Shown: piece after piece, positions 51,485 to 60,791 of the stretch
Layout: each line of letters opens with the position of its first letter
Numbering within the stretch: position 1 is the first letter of the stretch
From: Lachnospiraceae bacterium
Lineage (GTDB): Bacteria > Bacillota > Clostridia > Lachnospirales > Lachnospiraceae
Direction: 5' to 3'
Length of the DNA: 64,000 nucleotides
Assembly: GCA_024690605.1 (NCBI GenBank)
Contig: JAILOV010000062.1
Coordinates: 62,001-126,000, forward strand
Made by a program: the position numbers and the translations under genes
Notes under the pieces: model-generated
What the model was told of the DNA's origin: nothing
Databases searched by the model: none
What the model saw: the letters and a program-made list of their open reading frames with translations, nothing else

Positions 51485-52773
51485 CGGATGCGAACACGAT
51501 CATCGAACGCGGGCGGGTCGGCATTCTTGTGATCGGAGGAGGCCCGGCGGGTCTCGCGGCCGCCGTGGCGGCAAAAAGAGCCGGTGTTGACGATGTGCTG
51601 ATCGCCGAGCGGGACCGGATGCTCGGCGGGATCCTGAACCAGTGCATTCACAATGGTTTTGGCCTGCACACCTTTAAAGAGGAACTGACGGGTCCGGAAT
51701 ATGCGGCGCGTTTCATCTCGCAGGCCGCGGAACTGAGGATCCCGTATCTCCTGAACACGATGGTCCTGTCGGTCGACCGGGACAGAAATGTCACGATCAT
51801 GGGGCGGGAGATCGGCGTGCGCACGATCACGGCAGACGCGATCGTGCTGGCCATGGGCTGCAGAGAGCGTTCCCGCGGCGCGCTTTCGATCCCCGGATAC
51901 CGTCCGGCGGGTGTCTATACGGCCGGAACGGCGCAGCGCCTGATGAACATAGAGGGATTCCGCATCGGAAAACGGGTGGTGATCCTTGGTTCCGGCGATA
52001 TCGGACTCATCATGGCAAGACGCATGACGCTGGAGGGGGCAAAGGTCCTTACCGTCGCGGAACTCATGCCGTATTCGGGCGGCCTCAAGCGCAACATCGT
52101 GCAGTGTCTCAATGACTATGACATCCCGCTGCAGCTGTCCCACACGGTGGTGGACATCCGCGGCAAAAGGCGCGTGGAGGGCGTGACGATCGCCGAGGTG
52201 GATCAGGCGCGCAGACCGATCCCGGGGACGGAGGTCTCCTATGACTGCGACACCCTGCTTCTGTCCTGCGGACTGCTGCCGGAGAATGAGCTCACGCGCA
52301 TGATGAAGGCGGGGATCAGTCCGGTCACCGGCGGCGCCTCGGTGGATGATCTTTTACAGACGGACATTCCGGGCGTTTTTGCCTGCGGAAATGTGCTTCA
52401 TGTGCATGATCTGGTGGATTATGTTTCGGAGGAGGCGACACTTGCCGGGGAGAATGCGGCAGCCTATGTGTCCGGAAGCACCGGCAGATCGGCAGCGGAC
52501 GCGATCGTGGAGATCGGCGTGGACGGCGGTGTCCGCTACACGGTGCCGCAGCGGATCGATGTCGGACACATGCGGGACAGCGTGACGGTACGCTTTCGTG
52601 TGGCCGATGTCTACCGGGACAGGACGATCGCCGTTTACCGCGGGGAGAAATGCCTCAGCAGACGCAAGACTAGAGTCCTCGCACCCGGCGAAATGGAGCA
52701 GGTGAAGCTGAAAAAGGAAGAACTCGCGGGACTGACTGCGGACGAGGGCCTGCGGGTCGTGCTCGAGGATTGA
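51481..52773 (+). CDS. NAD(P)/FAD-dependent oxidoreductase, partner of the GlpA-like protein
   Basis: A 430-aa flavoprotein with two nucleotide-binding sites, GGGPAGLAAAVAA near residue 18 (FAD) and GSGDIGLIMAR near residue 171 (NAD), plus a C-terminal VFACGNVLHVHD FAD segment. The ATG at 51481 follows GAGGGAGGT and overlaps the previous stop (ATGA). With the GlpA-like and DUF1667 genes it forms the three-gene set often seen in Firmicutes for glycerol-3-phosphate oxidation, where this subunit would pass electrons to NAD or quinone. Confidence 0.85.
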   Translation: MTDANTIIERGRVGILVIGGGPAGLAAAVAAKRAGVDDVLIAERDRMLGGILNQCIHNGFGLHTFKEELTGPEYAARFISQAAELRIPYLLNTMVLSVDRDRNVTIMGREIGVRTITADAIVLAMGCRERSRGALSIPGYRPAGVYTAGTAQRLMNIEGFRIGKRVVILGSGDIGLIMARRMTLEGAKVLTVAELMPYSGGLKRNIVQCLNDYDIPLQLSHTVVDIRGKRRVEGVTIAEVDQARRPIPGTEVSYDCDTLLLSCGLLPENELTRMMKAGISPVTGGASVDDLLQTDIPGVFACGNVLHVHDLVDYVSEEATLAGENAAAYVSGSTGRSAADAIVEIGVDGGVRYTVPQRIDVGHMRDSVTVRFRVADVYRDRTIAVYRGEKCLSRRKTRVLAPGEMEQVKLKKEELAGLTADEGLRVVLED

Positions 52774-52804
52774 GATCGGGAGTTTTTCCGGGAGGTCACG
52801 GACA

Positions 52805-53170
52805 ATGGCGGAAACGAGAGAATTAACCTGTATCAACTGCCCGCTGGGCTGCGCGCTCACGGTGACGATCGACGGCGAAAACATCACGGTCACCGGCAAC
52901 ACCTGCCCGCGCGGAGAGGCCTATGGAAAAAAGGAAGTGACAAACCCGACGAGGATCGTCACCTCCACGGTGCCCGTGGACGGGGGCGATATTGCCCGCG
53001 TGCCGGTGAAGACCGCTTCGGACATTCCCAAGGACAGGATCTTCGCGGTCATGGAAGCGATCCACGCAGTCCGGGTCAAGGCACCCGTGAAGATCGGCGA
53101 TGTGATCGTGAAGGACGCGGCCGGTACCGGCGTGGATATCGTGGCGGCAAGGGATGTTTCGGCAGCCTGA
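52805..53170 (+). CDS. DUF1667 iron-sulfur-type protein
   Basis: A 121-aa DUF1667 protein with a Cys-rich N-terminus (C9, C12, C16: CINCPLGC) and NTCPRGEAYG, which may bind a metal cluster. The C-terminal half is a small beta-rich domain. In this family the gene follows the two GlpA/GlpB-like flavoproteins, so it is likely their third subunit. Ribosome site GGAGGT precedes the ATG. Confidence 0.85.
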   Translation: MAETRELTCINCPLGCALTVTIDGENITVTGNTCPRGEAYGKKEVTNPTRIVTSTVPVDGGDIARVPVKTASDIPKDRIFAVMEAIHAVRVKAPVKIGDVIVKDAAGTGVDIVAARDVSAA

Positions 53171-53226
53171 CGTCCGTTGCCTGATCATGTGATGCGAACA
53201 GGATACTAACGATAAACAGATAATAT

Positions 53227-54126
53227 ATGGACAAAATATCGTTGATCAAACAGACGGAGCTCTTCGTGCTCGACATGGACGGCACCTATTATCTGGGGGA
53301 TCGGATCCTGCCGGGGGCGAGAGCGTTTCTGGATGCGGTGACGGATTCGGGCAGGGACTACCTGTTTTTTACGAACAATTCCTCGAAATCACCGCGGGAT
53401 TACATCGACAAGCTCGCACGGATGGACACGCCGATCACGAAAGAGCGGATCATGACCAGCGGTGATGTGATGCTCGAGTATCTTCAGGCGCACCATCCCG
53501 GAGAGAGCATTTATCTTCTCGGCACGCCGCCGCTGTTTGAGAGTTTTGAGGAAGCGGGGATCCGGCCGGTGAATCGGGACGGGGATCCCGGAGAGCGCCC
53601 CGATCTGGTGGTGCTGGGCTTTGACCAGACACTCACCTATGCGCGGCTGACAGCAGCCTGCACCTATATCCGCGAAGGCGCGGGTTTTCTTGCCACGCAT
53701 CCGGACATCAACTGTCCGGTCGATGGCGGTTTCATTCCGGACTGCGGCGCGATGATCGCGGCGATGGCACTCTCCACCGGTGTGCAGCCGAAGATCACCG
53801 GCAAACCCTATTCGGAGACCCTGGAGGCGGTGATCAGACATGTCAACCGCGTGCGGGAAAAAGATGGCAGGCAGCCGGTCAAACGGGAGGGGGTCACCTT
53901 TGTCGGTGACCGCCTGTACACCGATGTTGCGACCGGTGTCAACAACGGGGCGCACGGCGCGCTGGTGCTGTCGGGAGAGACCACGGCCTACCCGCCGCCC
54001 GCCGGAGAAGTGCCCGCGGCTTCCGGCTTCCTCCCGGAGTCGGCGGTCAGTGCGGAGCCGGACGCGGTGTATGCATCCCTCGGCGAGATGGGGGAGATCC
54101 TGAGAAATAGTTCAATAAACTGTTGA
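53227..54126 (+). CDS. HAD-IIA family phosphatase (NagD/AraL-like)
   Basis: A 299-aa HAD hydrolase with nucleophile D16 and acid D18 (LDMDGTYYLGD), motif II in FFTNNSS, the Lys of TGKPYSE and motif IV VGDRLYTDV; a C2B cap lies between. Such enzymes dephosphorylate small sugar or glycerol phosphates. The neighbouring glycerol-3-phosphate genes suggest glycerol phosphate, but this is context only. No clear ribosome site precedes the ATG (CAGATAATATATG). Confidence 0.82.
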   Translation: MDKISLIKQTELFVLDMDGTYYLGDRILPGARAFLDAVTDSGRDYLFFTNNSSKSPRDYIDKLARMDTPITKERIMTSGDVMLEYLQAHHPGESIYLLGTPPLFESFEEAGIRPVNRDGDPGERPDLVVLGFDQTLTYARLTAACTYIREGAGFLATHPDINCPVDGGFIPDCGAMIAAMALSTGVQPKITGKPYSETLEAVIRHVNRVREKDGRQPVKREGVTFVGDRLYTDVATGVNNGAHGALVLSGETTAYPPPAGEVPAASGFLPESAVSAEPDAVYASLGEMGEILRNSSINC

Positions 54127-54169
54127 TATATAAACGAAATAACAACAATGCGAAGAAGGGAGAAAAAGC

Positions 54170-54814
54170 ATGAGAATCGCACTGATCAATGAAAACAGCC
54201 AGGCGGCGAAGAACGCCGTCATCGAGAAGGCACTGAAAAAGGTCGTGGAGCCCATGGGGCACGCGGTCGACAACTACGGGATGTACGCGGCGGAGGACGC
54301 GGCGCAGCTGACTTATGTGCAGAACGGGATCCTCGCCTGCACCCTCCTCAATTCCGGCGCGGCGGATTTTGTCGTGACGGGCTGCGGCACGGGAGAGGGC
54401 GCGATGCTCGCGCTCAACAGTTTTCCGAATGTGATCTGCGGTCACGTGGCGACACCGCTGGATGCCTATACCTTTGCCCAGATCAACGACGGCAACGCGA
54501 TCGCGATCCCGTTCGCACTGGGCTTCGGCTGGGGCGGAGACCTGAACCTGGAGTATATCTTCGAAAAACTGTTCTCCGAGCCCTTCGGCGGCGGCTATCC
54601 CAAGGAGCGTGCGGTTCCGGAACAGCGCAACAAGAAGATCCTGGATGAGGTGCGCCGGGTGACGCTTGTGCAGGACGTGCCTGCTATTCTCAAGGGACTT
54701 GACAGAGAACTTGTGAAAGGCGCATTTGCCGGCGAGCACTTTATGGAGCTGTTTGAAAAGAATGCCAAGGATCAGGCGATCGTTGCCTGTGTAAAGGAGC
54801 TTATTGCGAAATAA
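54170..54814 (+). CDS. RpiB/LacAB-type sugar-phosphate or uronate isomerase (possibly DhuI-like)
   Basis: A 214-aa protein with the RpiB signature, including the active-site Cys in TGCGTGEGAMLALN and the DAYTFAQINDGNAI segment. It is about 60 residues longer than ribose-5-phosphate isomerase B. That length fits the RpiB-type 4-deoxy-5-hexosulose-uronate isomerase (DhuI) of streptococcal glycosaminoglycan clusters, which acts after GH88. The GH88 operon in this window makes this attractive, but the genes lie 50 kb apart. AAGGGAGAAAAAGC precedes the ATG. It could also be an ordinary pentose or galactose-6-phosphate isomerase. Confidence 0.78.
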   Translation: MRIALINENSQAAKNAVIEKALKKVVEPMGHAVDNYGMYAAEDAAQLTYVQNGILACTLLNSGAADFVVTGCGTGEGAMLALNSFPNVICGHVATPLDAYTFAQINDGNAIAIPFALGFGWGGDLNLEYIFEKLFSEPFGGGYPKERAVPEQRNKKILDEVRRVTLVQDVPAILKGLDRELVKGAFAGEHFMELFEKNAKDQAIVACVKELIAK

Positions 54815-54875
54815 GGGCAACGCTGTCTGTATTATCCGCAGCAGAAAAAAGCTGCAGGGTTGCTATACGATCTTC

Positions 54876-54904
54876 TTGTGCGGATCGTCATTTTTGCCTA
54901 TAAT
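54876..54904 (+). promoter_or_regulatory. gpmI promoter
   Basis: TTGTGC (54876-54881), 17-base spacer, consensus TATAAT (54899-54904), 41 bases before the gpmI ATG. Confidence 0.75.
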
Positions 54905-54944
54905 ACGGAATGATTGACAGAAGTGTATCTGGAGGAGGAAGAAA

Positions 54945-56492
54945 ATGAGAGGCAGTAAACCTACGGTACTGGTGATCATGGACGGACTCGGGCTCAGAGA
55001 GGAGCGCGAGGCCAATGCGGTGGCAATCGCGAACACGCCGACGCTCGACATGCTCAAAGAGAACTATCCCTTTGTGAAGGGCTATGCTTCGGGCCTGGCG
55101 GTCGGCCTGCCGGACGGGCAGATGGGCAATTCCGAGGTCGGTCACATGAACATGGGCGCGGGGCGCATCGTGTATCAGGAGCTGACGCGCATCACCAAAT
55201 CCATTGAGGACGGCGATTTCTTCACCAATGAGGGACTGATGGCGGCGGTGAACAACTGCAAGACCAAAGGTTCGGCGCTGCATCTCTACGGTCTGGTCTC
55301 GGACGGCGGCGTGCACAGTCACAACACGCATATCTACGGCCTGCTGGAGCTTGCGAAGCGCAACGGCCTGAACAAGGTCTATGTGCACTGCTTCATGGAC
55401 GGCCGCGACACGCCTCCCGAGAGCGGCATTGACTACATCCGCGAGCTGGAAGCGAAGATGAAGGAGATCGGAGTTGGCGAAATTGCGTCAATTTCAGGAC
55501 GATATTACGCAATGGATCGTGACAACAACTATGACCGCGTGCAGAAGGCCTATGTCGCGCTGACCAAGGGAGAGGGAAATACGGCGAACAGCGCGGAGGA
55601 AGCGATGCAGGCGTCCTATGCCGACGGCAAGAGCGACGAGTTTGTGATCCCGGTGGTGATCCTCAGGGACGGAAAGCCCACGGCGACCATTCAGGACGGC
55701 GATTCCATCATTTTCTACAATTTCCGTCCCGACCGGGCACGCGAGATCACGCACTGCTTCTGCGATGACGAATTCGACCGGTTTGACCGCGGCCCCCGTC
55801 CGCAGGTGACTTATGTCTGCTTCACCGATTATGATCCGACGATCCCGAACAAGGAGGTCGCGTTCAAAAAGGTGCTGCTGAACAATACCTTTGGCGAGTG
55901 GCTCGCGGCGAAGGGCATGAAGCAGATCCGGATCGCCGAGACCGAGAAATATGCGCATGTGACCTTTTTCTTCAACGGCGGCGTGGAGACACCCAATGAC
56001 GGCGAGGACCGCGTGCTGGTTCCCAGTCCCAAGGAGGTGCCGACCTATGATCTGAAGCCTCAGATGAGCGCCCCCGAGGTCTGCGAAAAGGTGCTGGAGG
56101 CGATCGCGTCCGACAAGTATGATGTGGTCATCGTGAACTTCGCCAATCCCGATATGGTCGGACACACGGGTGTGCTGGAGGCCGCCGTCAAAGCGGTGGA
56201 GACGGTCGACGGCTGTGTGGGCAGGATCGTCGAGGCGGTGAAGGAGAAAAACGGGACGATGTTCATCTGTGCGGATCACGGAAACTGCGACTGCATGGTC
56301 AATCCCGCGACCGGCGAACCGCACACGGCGCACACGACGAACCCGGTTCCGTTCATCCTCGTGAACTACGACCCGGCCTACACGCTTGCGGAGGGCGGGT
56401 GCCTCGCGGACATCATCCCGACCCTGATCGAGTGCATGGGCGAAGAGAAACCCGCGGAGATGACGGGAAAGAGCCTTCTGGTGAAGAAGTAA
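54945..56492 (+). CDS. gpmI: 2,3-bisphosphoglycerate-independent phosphoglycerate mutase
   Basis: Interconverts 3- and 2-phosphoglycerate in glycolysis with two Mn2+ ions. The 515-aa protein has the alkaline-phosphatase-like metal motif VLVIMDGLGLRE, the catalytic Ser S63 in GNSEVGHMNMGAGR, the DGRDTPP segment and the metal-site ADHGNCD/HTAHTTNPVP motifs. It has its own promoter and a good ribosome site (GGAGGAGGAAGAAA), and lies upstream of secG. Confidence 0.96.
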   Translation: MRGSKPTVLVIMDGLGLREEREANAVAIANTPTLDMLKENYPFVKGYASGLAVGLPDGQMGNSEVGHMNMGAGRIVYQELTRITKSIEDGDFFTNEGLMAAVNNCKTKGSALHLYGLVSDGGVHSHNTHIYGLLELAKRNGLNKVYVHCFMDGRDTPPESGIDYIRELEAKMKEIGVGEIASISGRYYAMDRDNNYDRVQKAYVALTKGEGNTANSAEEAMQASYADGKSDEFVIPVVILRDGKPTATIQDGDSIIFYNFRPDRAREITHCFCDDEFDRFDRGPRPQVTYVCFTDYDPTIPNKEVAFKKVLLNNTFGEWLAAKGMKQIRIAETEKYAHVTFFFNGGVETPNDGEDRVLVPSPKEVPTYDLKPQMSAPEVCEKVLEAIASDKYDVVIVNFANPDMVGHTGVLEAAVKAVETVDGCVGRIVEAVKEKNGTMFICADHGNCDCMVNPATGEPHTAHTTNPVPFILVNYDPAYTLAEGGCLADIIPTLIECMGEEKPAEMTGKSLLVKK

Positions 56493-56513
56493 GCGGCCCG
56501 GACAACATTTTTC

Positions 56514-56542
56514 TTGCATTTGCCTGTAAACTGTGCTATGGT
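56514..56542 (+). promoter_or_regulatory. secG promoter
   Basis: TTGCAT (56514-56519), 17-base spacer, TATGGT (56537-56542), 35 bases before the secG ATG. Confidence 0.65.
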
Positions 56543-56577
56543 GTATAGGCTTTGTTGTCGGAACAGGAGTTGAGGAT

Positions 56578-56823
56578 ATGAACGCACTTTCCATTATCAT
56601 CGGCATTTTGTATGCGATCATCTGTGTCGTGCTCGTGGTGATCGTGCTCTCACAGGAGGGCAAGGAGCAGGGGCTCGGAGCGATCGGCGGCGGTTATTCG
56701 CCGGACACCTATTGGAACAAGATCAAGGGGCATTCCCGCGAGGGGGTGTTAAAGAAGGCCACGGTCACACTTGCAGTGCTGTTTGTCGTGCTTTCGGTTC
56801 TCTTAAACATGAGCTTCCTTTGA
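56578..56823 (+). CDS. secG: Preprotein translocase subunit SecG
   Basis: The small third subunit of the SecYEG export channel, 81 aa with two transmembrane helices (about 4-24 and 58-78) and the connecting loop VLSQEGKEQGLGAIGG typical of SecG. The ATG at 56578 follows AGGAG; an in-frame ATG at 56533 would add a short stretch before the conserved start and precedes the predicted transcript. A terminator separates it from smpB, so the usual secG-rnr-smpB run is broken and rnr is absent here. Confidence 0.93.
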   Translation: MNALSIIIGILYAIICVVLVVIVLSQEGKEQGLGAIGGGYSPDTYWNKIKGHSREGVLKKATVTLAVLFVVLSVLLNMSFL

Positions 56824-56848
56824 TCCGGTCATTCTGAAAGGGAAACGG

Positions 56849-56878
56849 ACTGCCGCGCGTGATGATCACCGCGGCAGT
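56849..56878 (+). terminator. Rho-independent terminator after secG
   Basis: ACTGCCGCG (56849-56857) pairs with CGCGGCAGT (56870-56878), with GTGAT/ATCAC extending the stem, then TTTTGCG. A strong hairpin with a short U-run. Confidence 0.75.
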
Positions 56879-56905
56879 TTTGCGTATATTGTGTAAGGAG
56901 AGATC

Positions 56906-57373
56906 ATGGCAAGGGATGCGGGCGAGAAGCTTGTCGCCAACAATAAAAAAGCCTATCATGACTATTTCATCGAGGAGCAGATCGAGGCGGGCATTGAACT
57001 GTTCGGAACGGAGGTCAAGTCGATCCGTCAGGGCAAATGCTCGATCAAGGAGTCCTATGTCCAGCTGAAGGGAAACGAGGCGTGGATCCTGGGCATGAAC
57101 GTGAGTCCCTACGAACAGGGCAACATCTTTAACCGCGATCCGCTCCGGATCCGGCGGCTTCTGCTCCACAAAAAGGAGATCCTGAAGCTTTCCCAGCGGA
57201 TCAAAACGGACGGCTACACGGTCGTGCCGCTCAGGGTCTATCTGAAAAAGGGTCTGGTCAAGGTGGAGATCGGCCTCGCCAAGGGCAAAAAGCTCTTTGA
57301 CAAGCGCGAGGTCAAGGCCAAAAAGGATCAGGCGAGGAGCGCGGAGCGGGAATACAAGGTAAAACTTCGCTGA
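56906..57373 (+). CDS. smpB: SsrA-binding protein SmpB
   Basis: Binds tmRNA and brings it to stalled ribosomes in trans-translation. The 155-aa protein has the OB-fold segments KKAYHDYFIEEQIEAGIEL, FGTEVKSIRQGKCSIKESY and the basic C-terminal tail (KKLFDKREVKAKKDQARSAE) that mimics mRNA in the decoding site. AAGGAGAG precedes the ATG. No ssrA gene is next to it. Confidence 0.95.
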   Translation: MARDAGEKLVANNKKAYHDYFIEEQIEAGIELFGTEVKSIRQGKCSIKESYVQLKGNEAWILGMNVSPYEQGNIFNRDPLRIRRLLLHKKEILKLSQRIKTDGYTVVPLRVYLKKGLVKVEIGLAKGKKLFDKREVKAKKDQARSAEREYKVKLR

Positions 57374-57399
57374 CAGCGCCATAAAGTGCAAAAACGGGA

Positions 57400-57428
57400 T
57401 TGCGTTTTGGTTTTCATGCTGATAAAAT
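57400..57428 (+). promoter_or_regulatory. Promoter of the cell-envelope gene cluster
   Basis: TTGCGT (57400-57405), 17-base spacer, TAAAAT (57423-57428), 38 bases before the ATG at 57467. Confidence 0.65.
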
Positions 57429-57466
57429 AATTACTGTTTTGTTATGCATCCGATATGGAGGATAAG

Positions 57467-58399
57467 ATGAAAACAGGATTTTTGGGGAAACTGATGATCA
57501 GGACAGGCGCGGCGATCCTTGTCGCCACGGCCGTGTTCGGCACGGCGCAGCTGAAGACTGAGGCCGCCAAAGCCTCTGACTACGCGGCGGTGTTCAATGC
57601 CTCCTGGTACGCGGAGCATCATCCAGATGTGAAGAATGCCTGCGGGACCGATACCGCAAAGCTTCTGGATCACTTCCTTGCTTACGGGATGAACGAGGGC
57701 AGACAGGCCAGTGAAGAGTTCAATCTCGATGTCTACAAGAGCCGCTACGCGGATCTGAGAAACGCGTTCGGCAACAACAACACGGAATACTACCTTCATT
57801 ATATCCGTTACGGGAAAAAAGAGGGGCGCAGCGCCTCCGGAACGGCGGCTGCCGCTCCCGCGGCACAGGCGCAGCAGGCCGCCGCACCTGCCGCACAGCA
57901 GACGTCTTCGAACGGCAAGCAGCCCATTCAGAACGGCGACAACTGGCAGAGCATTCCCGGTACATCGGATCCCAGTTACGCCAAGGCTGCCGCGGTCTTG
58001 AAGACGCTGGACTGGAACATCACCAAGGCGTTCAAGTGGTCCGCCGGCCTCACCTATTACGGACACGGCAAAGCCGACATGCCCGAGGAGGGAAGCCCCG
58101 GGACGCACTGGTTCGCCAACTTCGGCTTTGACAATCAGAAGGGCAACTGCTTTGTCATGGCGGCAACCTTTTACGAATTCGCGAAGCTCTGCGGCTATCA
58201 GCCCAGGCAGATGTTCGGCTATGTACCCCGTCGTACGGGCGGCATGGCACCGCATTCCTGGGTGGAGATCGATGTCGACGGAGAGACCTATGTCTATGAT
58301 CCGGACTATACCTACGGTACCAAGAAGAACGGCTTCAAGATCAAGTACGGGCAGAGCGGGACATGGCACTATACGGATTATGGGCGCATGAGCGAATGA
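57467..58399 (+). CDS. Exported transglutaminase-like protein with two surface repeats
   Basis: A 310-aa secreted protein. Signal peptide (about 1-34), two 40-residue repeats (about 38-117) of the form Y-x4-DL/V-x2-A-G/N...HxxxYGxxEGR, an Ala/Gln linker (about 122-145), then a transglutaminase-like domain with a likely Cys-His-Asp triad C228 (GNCFVM), H263 (APHSWVEI) and D278 (YDPDY). It may be a cysteine peptidase or cross-linker acting on the cell wall. The ATG at 57467 follows GGAGG; an ATG 12 bases earlier overlaps that site. It precedes a VanX-type peptidase gene. Confidence 0.75.
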   Translation: MKTGFLGKLMIRTGAAILVATAVFGTAQLKTEAAKASDYAAVFNASWYAEHHPDVKNACGTDTAKLLDHFLAYGMNEGRQASEEFNLDVYKSRYADLRNAFGNNNTEYYLHYIRYGKKEGRSASGTAAAAPAAQAQQAAAPAAQQTSSNGKQPIQNGDNWQSIPGTSDPSYAKAAAVLKTLDWNITKAFKWSAGLTYYGHGKADMPEEGSPGTHWFANFGFDNQKGNCFVMAATFYEFAKLCGYQPRQMFGYVPRRTGGMAPHSWVEIDVDGETYVYDPDYTYGTKKNGFKIKYGQSGTWHYTDYGRMSE

Positions 58400-58418
58400 T
58401 CGGGGACGGGTCGTTCTC

Positions 58419-60773
58419 ATGCCGTTGATCTCGGAAAAAGACCGCCGCGCGTTGCGCGGCGTGGACTTAAACGGAAGCCCGAAGCATCGCCTGACCAAAA
58501 AGGAGAAAAAGAGACGGCTTCTGGCGCTCATTCTCACGATCCTCCCGGTCCTGATCGGCATTGTGGTCGTGTTTGTCTTCATCCTGCCGATCCTGGAAAA
58601 ACCTGCCGAGATCCGGGAGGATGCGGAACTTTCCCTCTCCGCAGGAAAACGGGGCAGCGTGGAACTCTCCTGGACACCGGCGAAATATGCGAGCGGTTAT
58701 CGGCTCGAATTGTTCGATCTCTCCGGCGAGAATCCGGAAACCCCGATCTATGAACGGTTCTGCAGGCGTGCGAAATGCACGCTGTCTTCCGTGGACATTC
58801 CCAAAGAAGCGTCCCCGCAGTCGCTGCATGTCAAGGTGACGGCGAGGGACTATCTCTATTTCCTGGAAAAGGAGGAAGAGGTGCAGGAGGCGAGCGTCTC
58901 CTGGGAGTGCTGTTTCTCCGTGCCGGTGATCAAGGATCTGCGCAGTAAGCTCGATAACGAGAACCAGAAGATCGATCTCAACTGGAGAGGCTGGGAAAAG
59001 GACACCTATACGGTCTATCTCGTGGATCCGGAAGGCAACAGGGAAATGATCCGGGAGGTCAGGCCGTCCGGGAGCATGACGGATCTGCCCGGCGAGTGGT
59101 TTGATTTTGAGGAATCCCTGTCCTTCGGTCCCCGGAGCAAATTCAAGCTTCCCAAGGGAGACGGAGAGTACCGGATCGAAATGGAGGTCGCCAGAGAGCA
59201 GGCCGGTGTGAATTTCCAGGGGGAGACTGCTCCCGTCACGACGGTGACGCGGAGCATGCTGATGAGCAAGACCGTTCTGGTCAGCTACGACAGGCTGGAG
59301 GGCAATCACTACAAGCTCTACTGGAATGACACGGGAAGCCGCAGCTATCAGGTGGAGGTGATGGCGCCGGGAACGCAGGACTATACCCGGATAGCCCGCG
59401 TGGACGGCGAACAGGAGCTGGTCTGCGACACCGGACATCTCCTTCCGGGCAGAGAGTATACCTTCCGTGTCGTGGCGATGGAGGACGCGGATATCTTTGC
59501 CGATGCCGATCCGTTCGTCGAAAAGAAGAGCGAACCCGGAGCCGGCATCGGGATCTGCACGGTCATGACGGAGCCGGAGGCGCTCTACGCGAGCATCTGG
59601 CCGGTCAAAACGCTGGATCTCTATAAGGATACGGGCAAGGCGGAGAAGATCGGCAGCGTGACCGTCGGGCAGTGCCTCTGCGTGCTCGATACGGACGATG
59701 AGCAGGCGCTGTTCCGTGTGCGCACGGATGATGGCGAGGGCTATATCGACAGCAACTACTGCATGATCAACCTGCCGGACTATCTCGGCGATCTTTGTCA
59801 GTATGACATCCCCAACAGCTATGCGTCCATCTACATGGTGAACGGCTACTATATCCCCAATGTGACGGGTCGTGTGACGCCCGGCTACGAGGATATCCTG
59901 CTGGATGACAACACCTTTGTCGTGCCGCTCCTGTATCCGGTCGCGCAGAAGCTTGTGGATGCCGCGAATGCGACACTGGCCGACGGCTACCGGATCGAGA
60001 TCAATGACAGCTTCCGTCCGCATGAGGCCACGCGTTCGATCTATGACGAGACGAACAAGGTCCTCTACTGGCGTCTGCCGGACATCCGTTATTTCGGTCT
60101 GCGCACGACGCTGGAAAAATATCTGATGAACGGCAGAACGGTCGAAGAACCGCCGGTTTCTGCACTTCCGCCCGGCGCGGTGGAGGAACAGCTGCAGGCG
60201 GCCGTGCAGGACGCCGTGGAGGAGCCCGCGGAGCAGGATGCGTCCGCCATGGCCGAAGGGATGGCAACGGAGACCGCTGTCACCGAAACGCAGATCGGGT
60301 TGACGGACAACACCCGGTACACCTATTACTGGGAGATGACGAACGGCACCTTCCGTCTGGGGAGCTTCCTGGCGGCCGGCGCGTCGAGGCACAACCTGGG
60401 CGTCGCCATGGACATGACGCTCGCCAGTGTGAGCAACGGATACAAGCCGATGGACATGCAGTCGGAGATGCACAACTTAAGCTGGTATTCCGCGATGAAC
60501 CGGAACAACGTGAACGCCGACCTGCTGAAAAAGTATCTGACGGACGCCGGGTTTGCGACGATCGGCAGTGAGTGGTGGCATTTCCAGGACAACGATCTGA
60601 CCAAGTCGCTGAATCCGCCGATCGTGGAGAAGGGCGTCTGTATCGAGGGCTGGAAAAAGGATGACTACGGGTGGCGCTATCGCGACCGGAAGGGCAATTA
60701 TCTCAAGAATCAGTCAAAGGAACTGAACGGTGTTTCCTACGCCTTTGATGAGAAGGGCTATACGGATCGGTGA
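58419..60773 (+). CDS. Membrane-anchored M15-type (VanX/VanY) peptidase with fibronectin-like and cell-wall-binding domains
   Basis: A 784-aa protein. A basic cytosolic start and a single transmembrane helix (about 33-58) anchor it. Fibronectin-like beta domains fill about 66-395, then an SH3-like segment (about 400-450). The M15 peptidase has zinc ligands H658 and D665 (SRHNLGVAMD) and H721, with E718 as the general base (EWWH). A final choline-binding-like repeat (GWKKDDYGWRYRD...) may hold the wall. It should trim D-Ala-containing peptidoglycan stems outside the cell. VanX-type dipeptidase and VanY-type carboxypeptidase cannot be separated by eye. Confidence 0.8.
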   Translation: MPLISEKDRRALRGVDLNGSPKHRLTKKEKKRRLLALILTILPVLIGIVVVFVFILPILEKPAEIREDAELSLSAGKRGSVELSWTPAKYASGYRLELFDLSGENPETPIYERFCRRAKCTLSSVDIPKEASPQSLHVKVTARDYLYFLEKEEEVQEASVSWECCFSVPVIKDLRSKLDNENQKIDLNWRGWEKDTYTVYLVDPEGNREMIREVRPSGSMTDLPGEWFDFEESLSFGPRSKFKLPKGDGEYRIEMEVAREQAGVNFQGETAPVTTVTRSMLMSKTVLVSYDRLEGNHYKLYWNDTGSRSYQVEVMAPGTQDYTRIARVDGEQELVCDTGHLLPGREYTFRVVAMEDADIFADADPFVEKKSEPGAGIGICTVMTEPEALYASIWPVKTLDLYKDTGKAEKIGSVTVGQCLCVLDTDDEQALFRVRTDDGEGYIDSNYCMINLPDYLGDLCQYDIPNSYASIYMVNGYYIPNVTGRVTPGYEDILLDDNTFVVPLLYPVAQKLVDAANATLADGYRIEINDSFRPHEATRSIYDETNKVLYWRLPDIRYFGLRTTLEKYLMNGRTVEEPPVSALPPGAVEEQLQAAVQDAVEEPAEQDASAMAEGMATETAVTETQIGLTDNTRYTYYWEMTNGTFRLGSFLAAGASRHNLGVAMDMTLASVSNGYKPMDMQSEMHNLSWYSAMNRNNVNADLLKKYLTDAGFATIGSEWWHFQDNDLTKSLNPPIVEKGVCIEGWKKDDYGWRYRDRKGNYLKNQSKELNGVSYAFDEKGYTDR

Positions 60774-60791
60774 TCCGGGAAAGCGGGGACG

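Noticed and set aside
54838-54855. GCAGC/GCTGC hairpin as a terminator of the RpiB-type gene
   Set aside because: Five-bp stem with no U-tract; the A-run is in the loop.
57374-57466. ssrA (tmRNA) gene beside smpB
   Set aside because: The gap is under 100 bases and has no tRNA-like ends or tag sequence.
58467-60473. 668-codon minus-strand open frame opposite the M15 peptidase gene
   Set aside because: Antisense shadow; the plus frame carries the zinc-site motifs.
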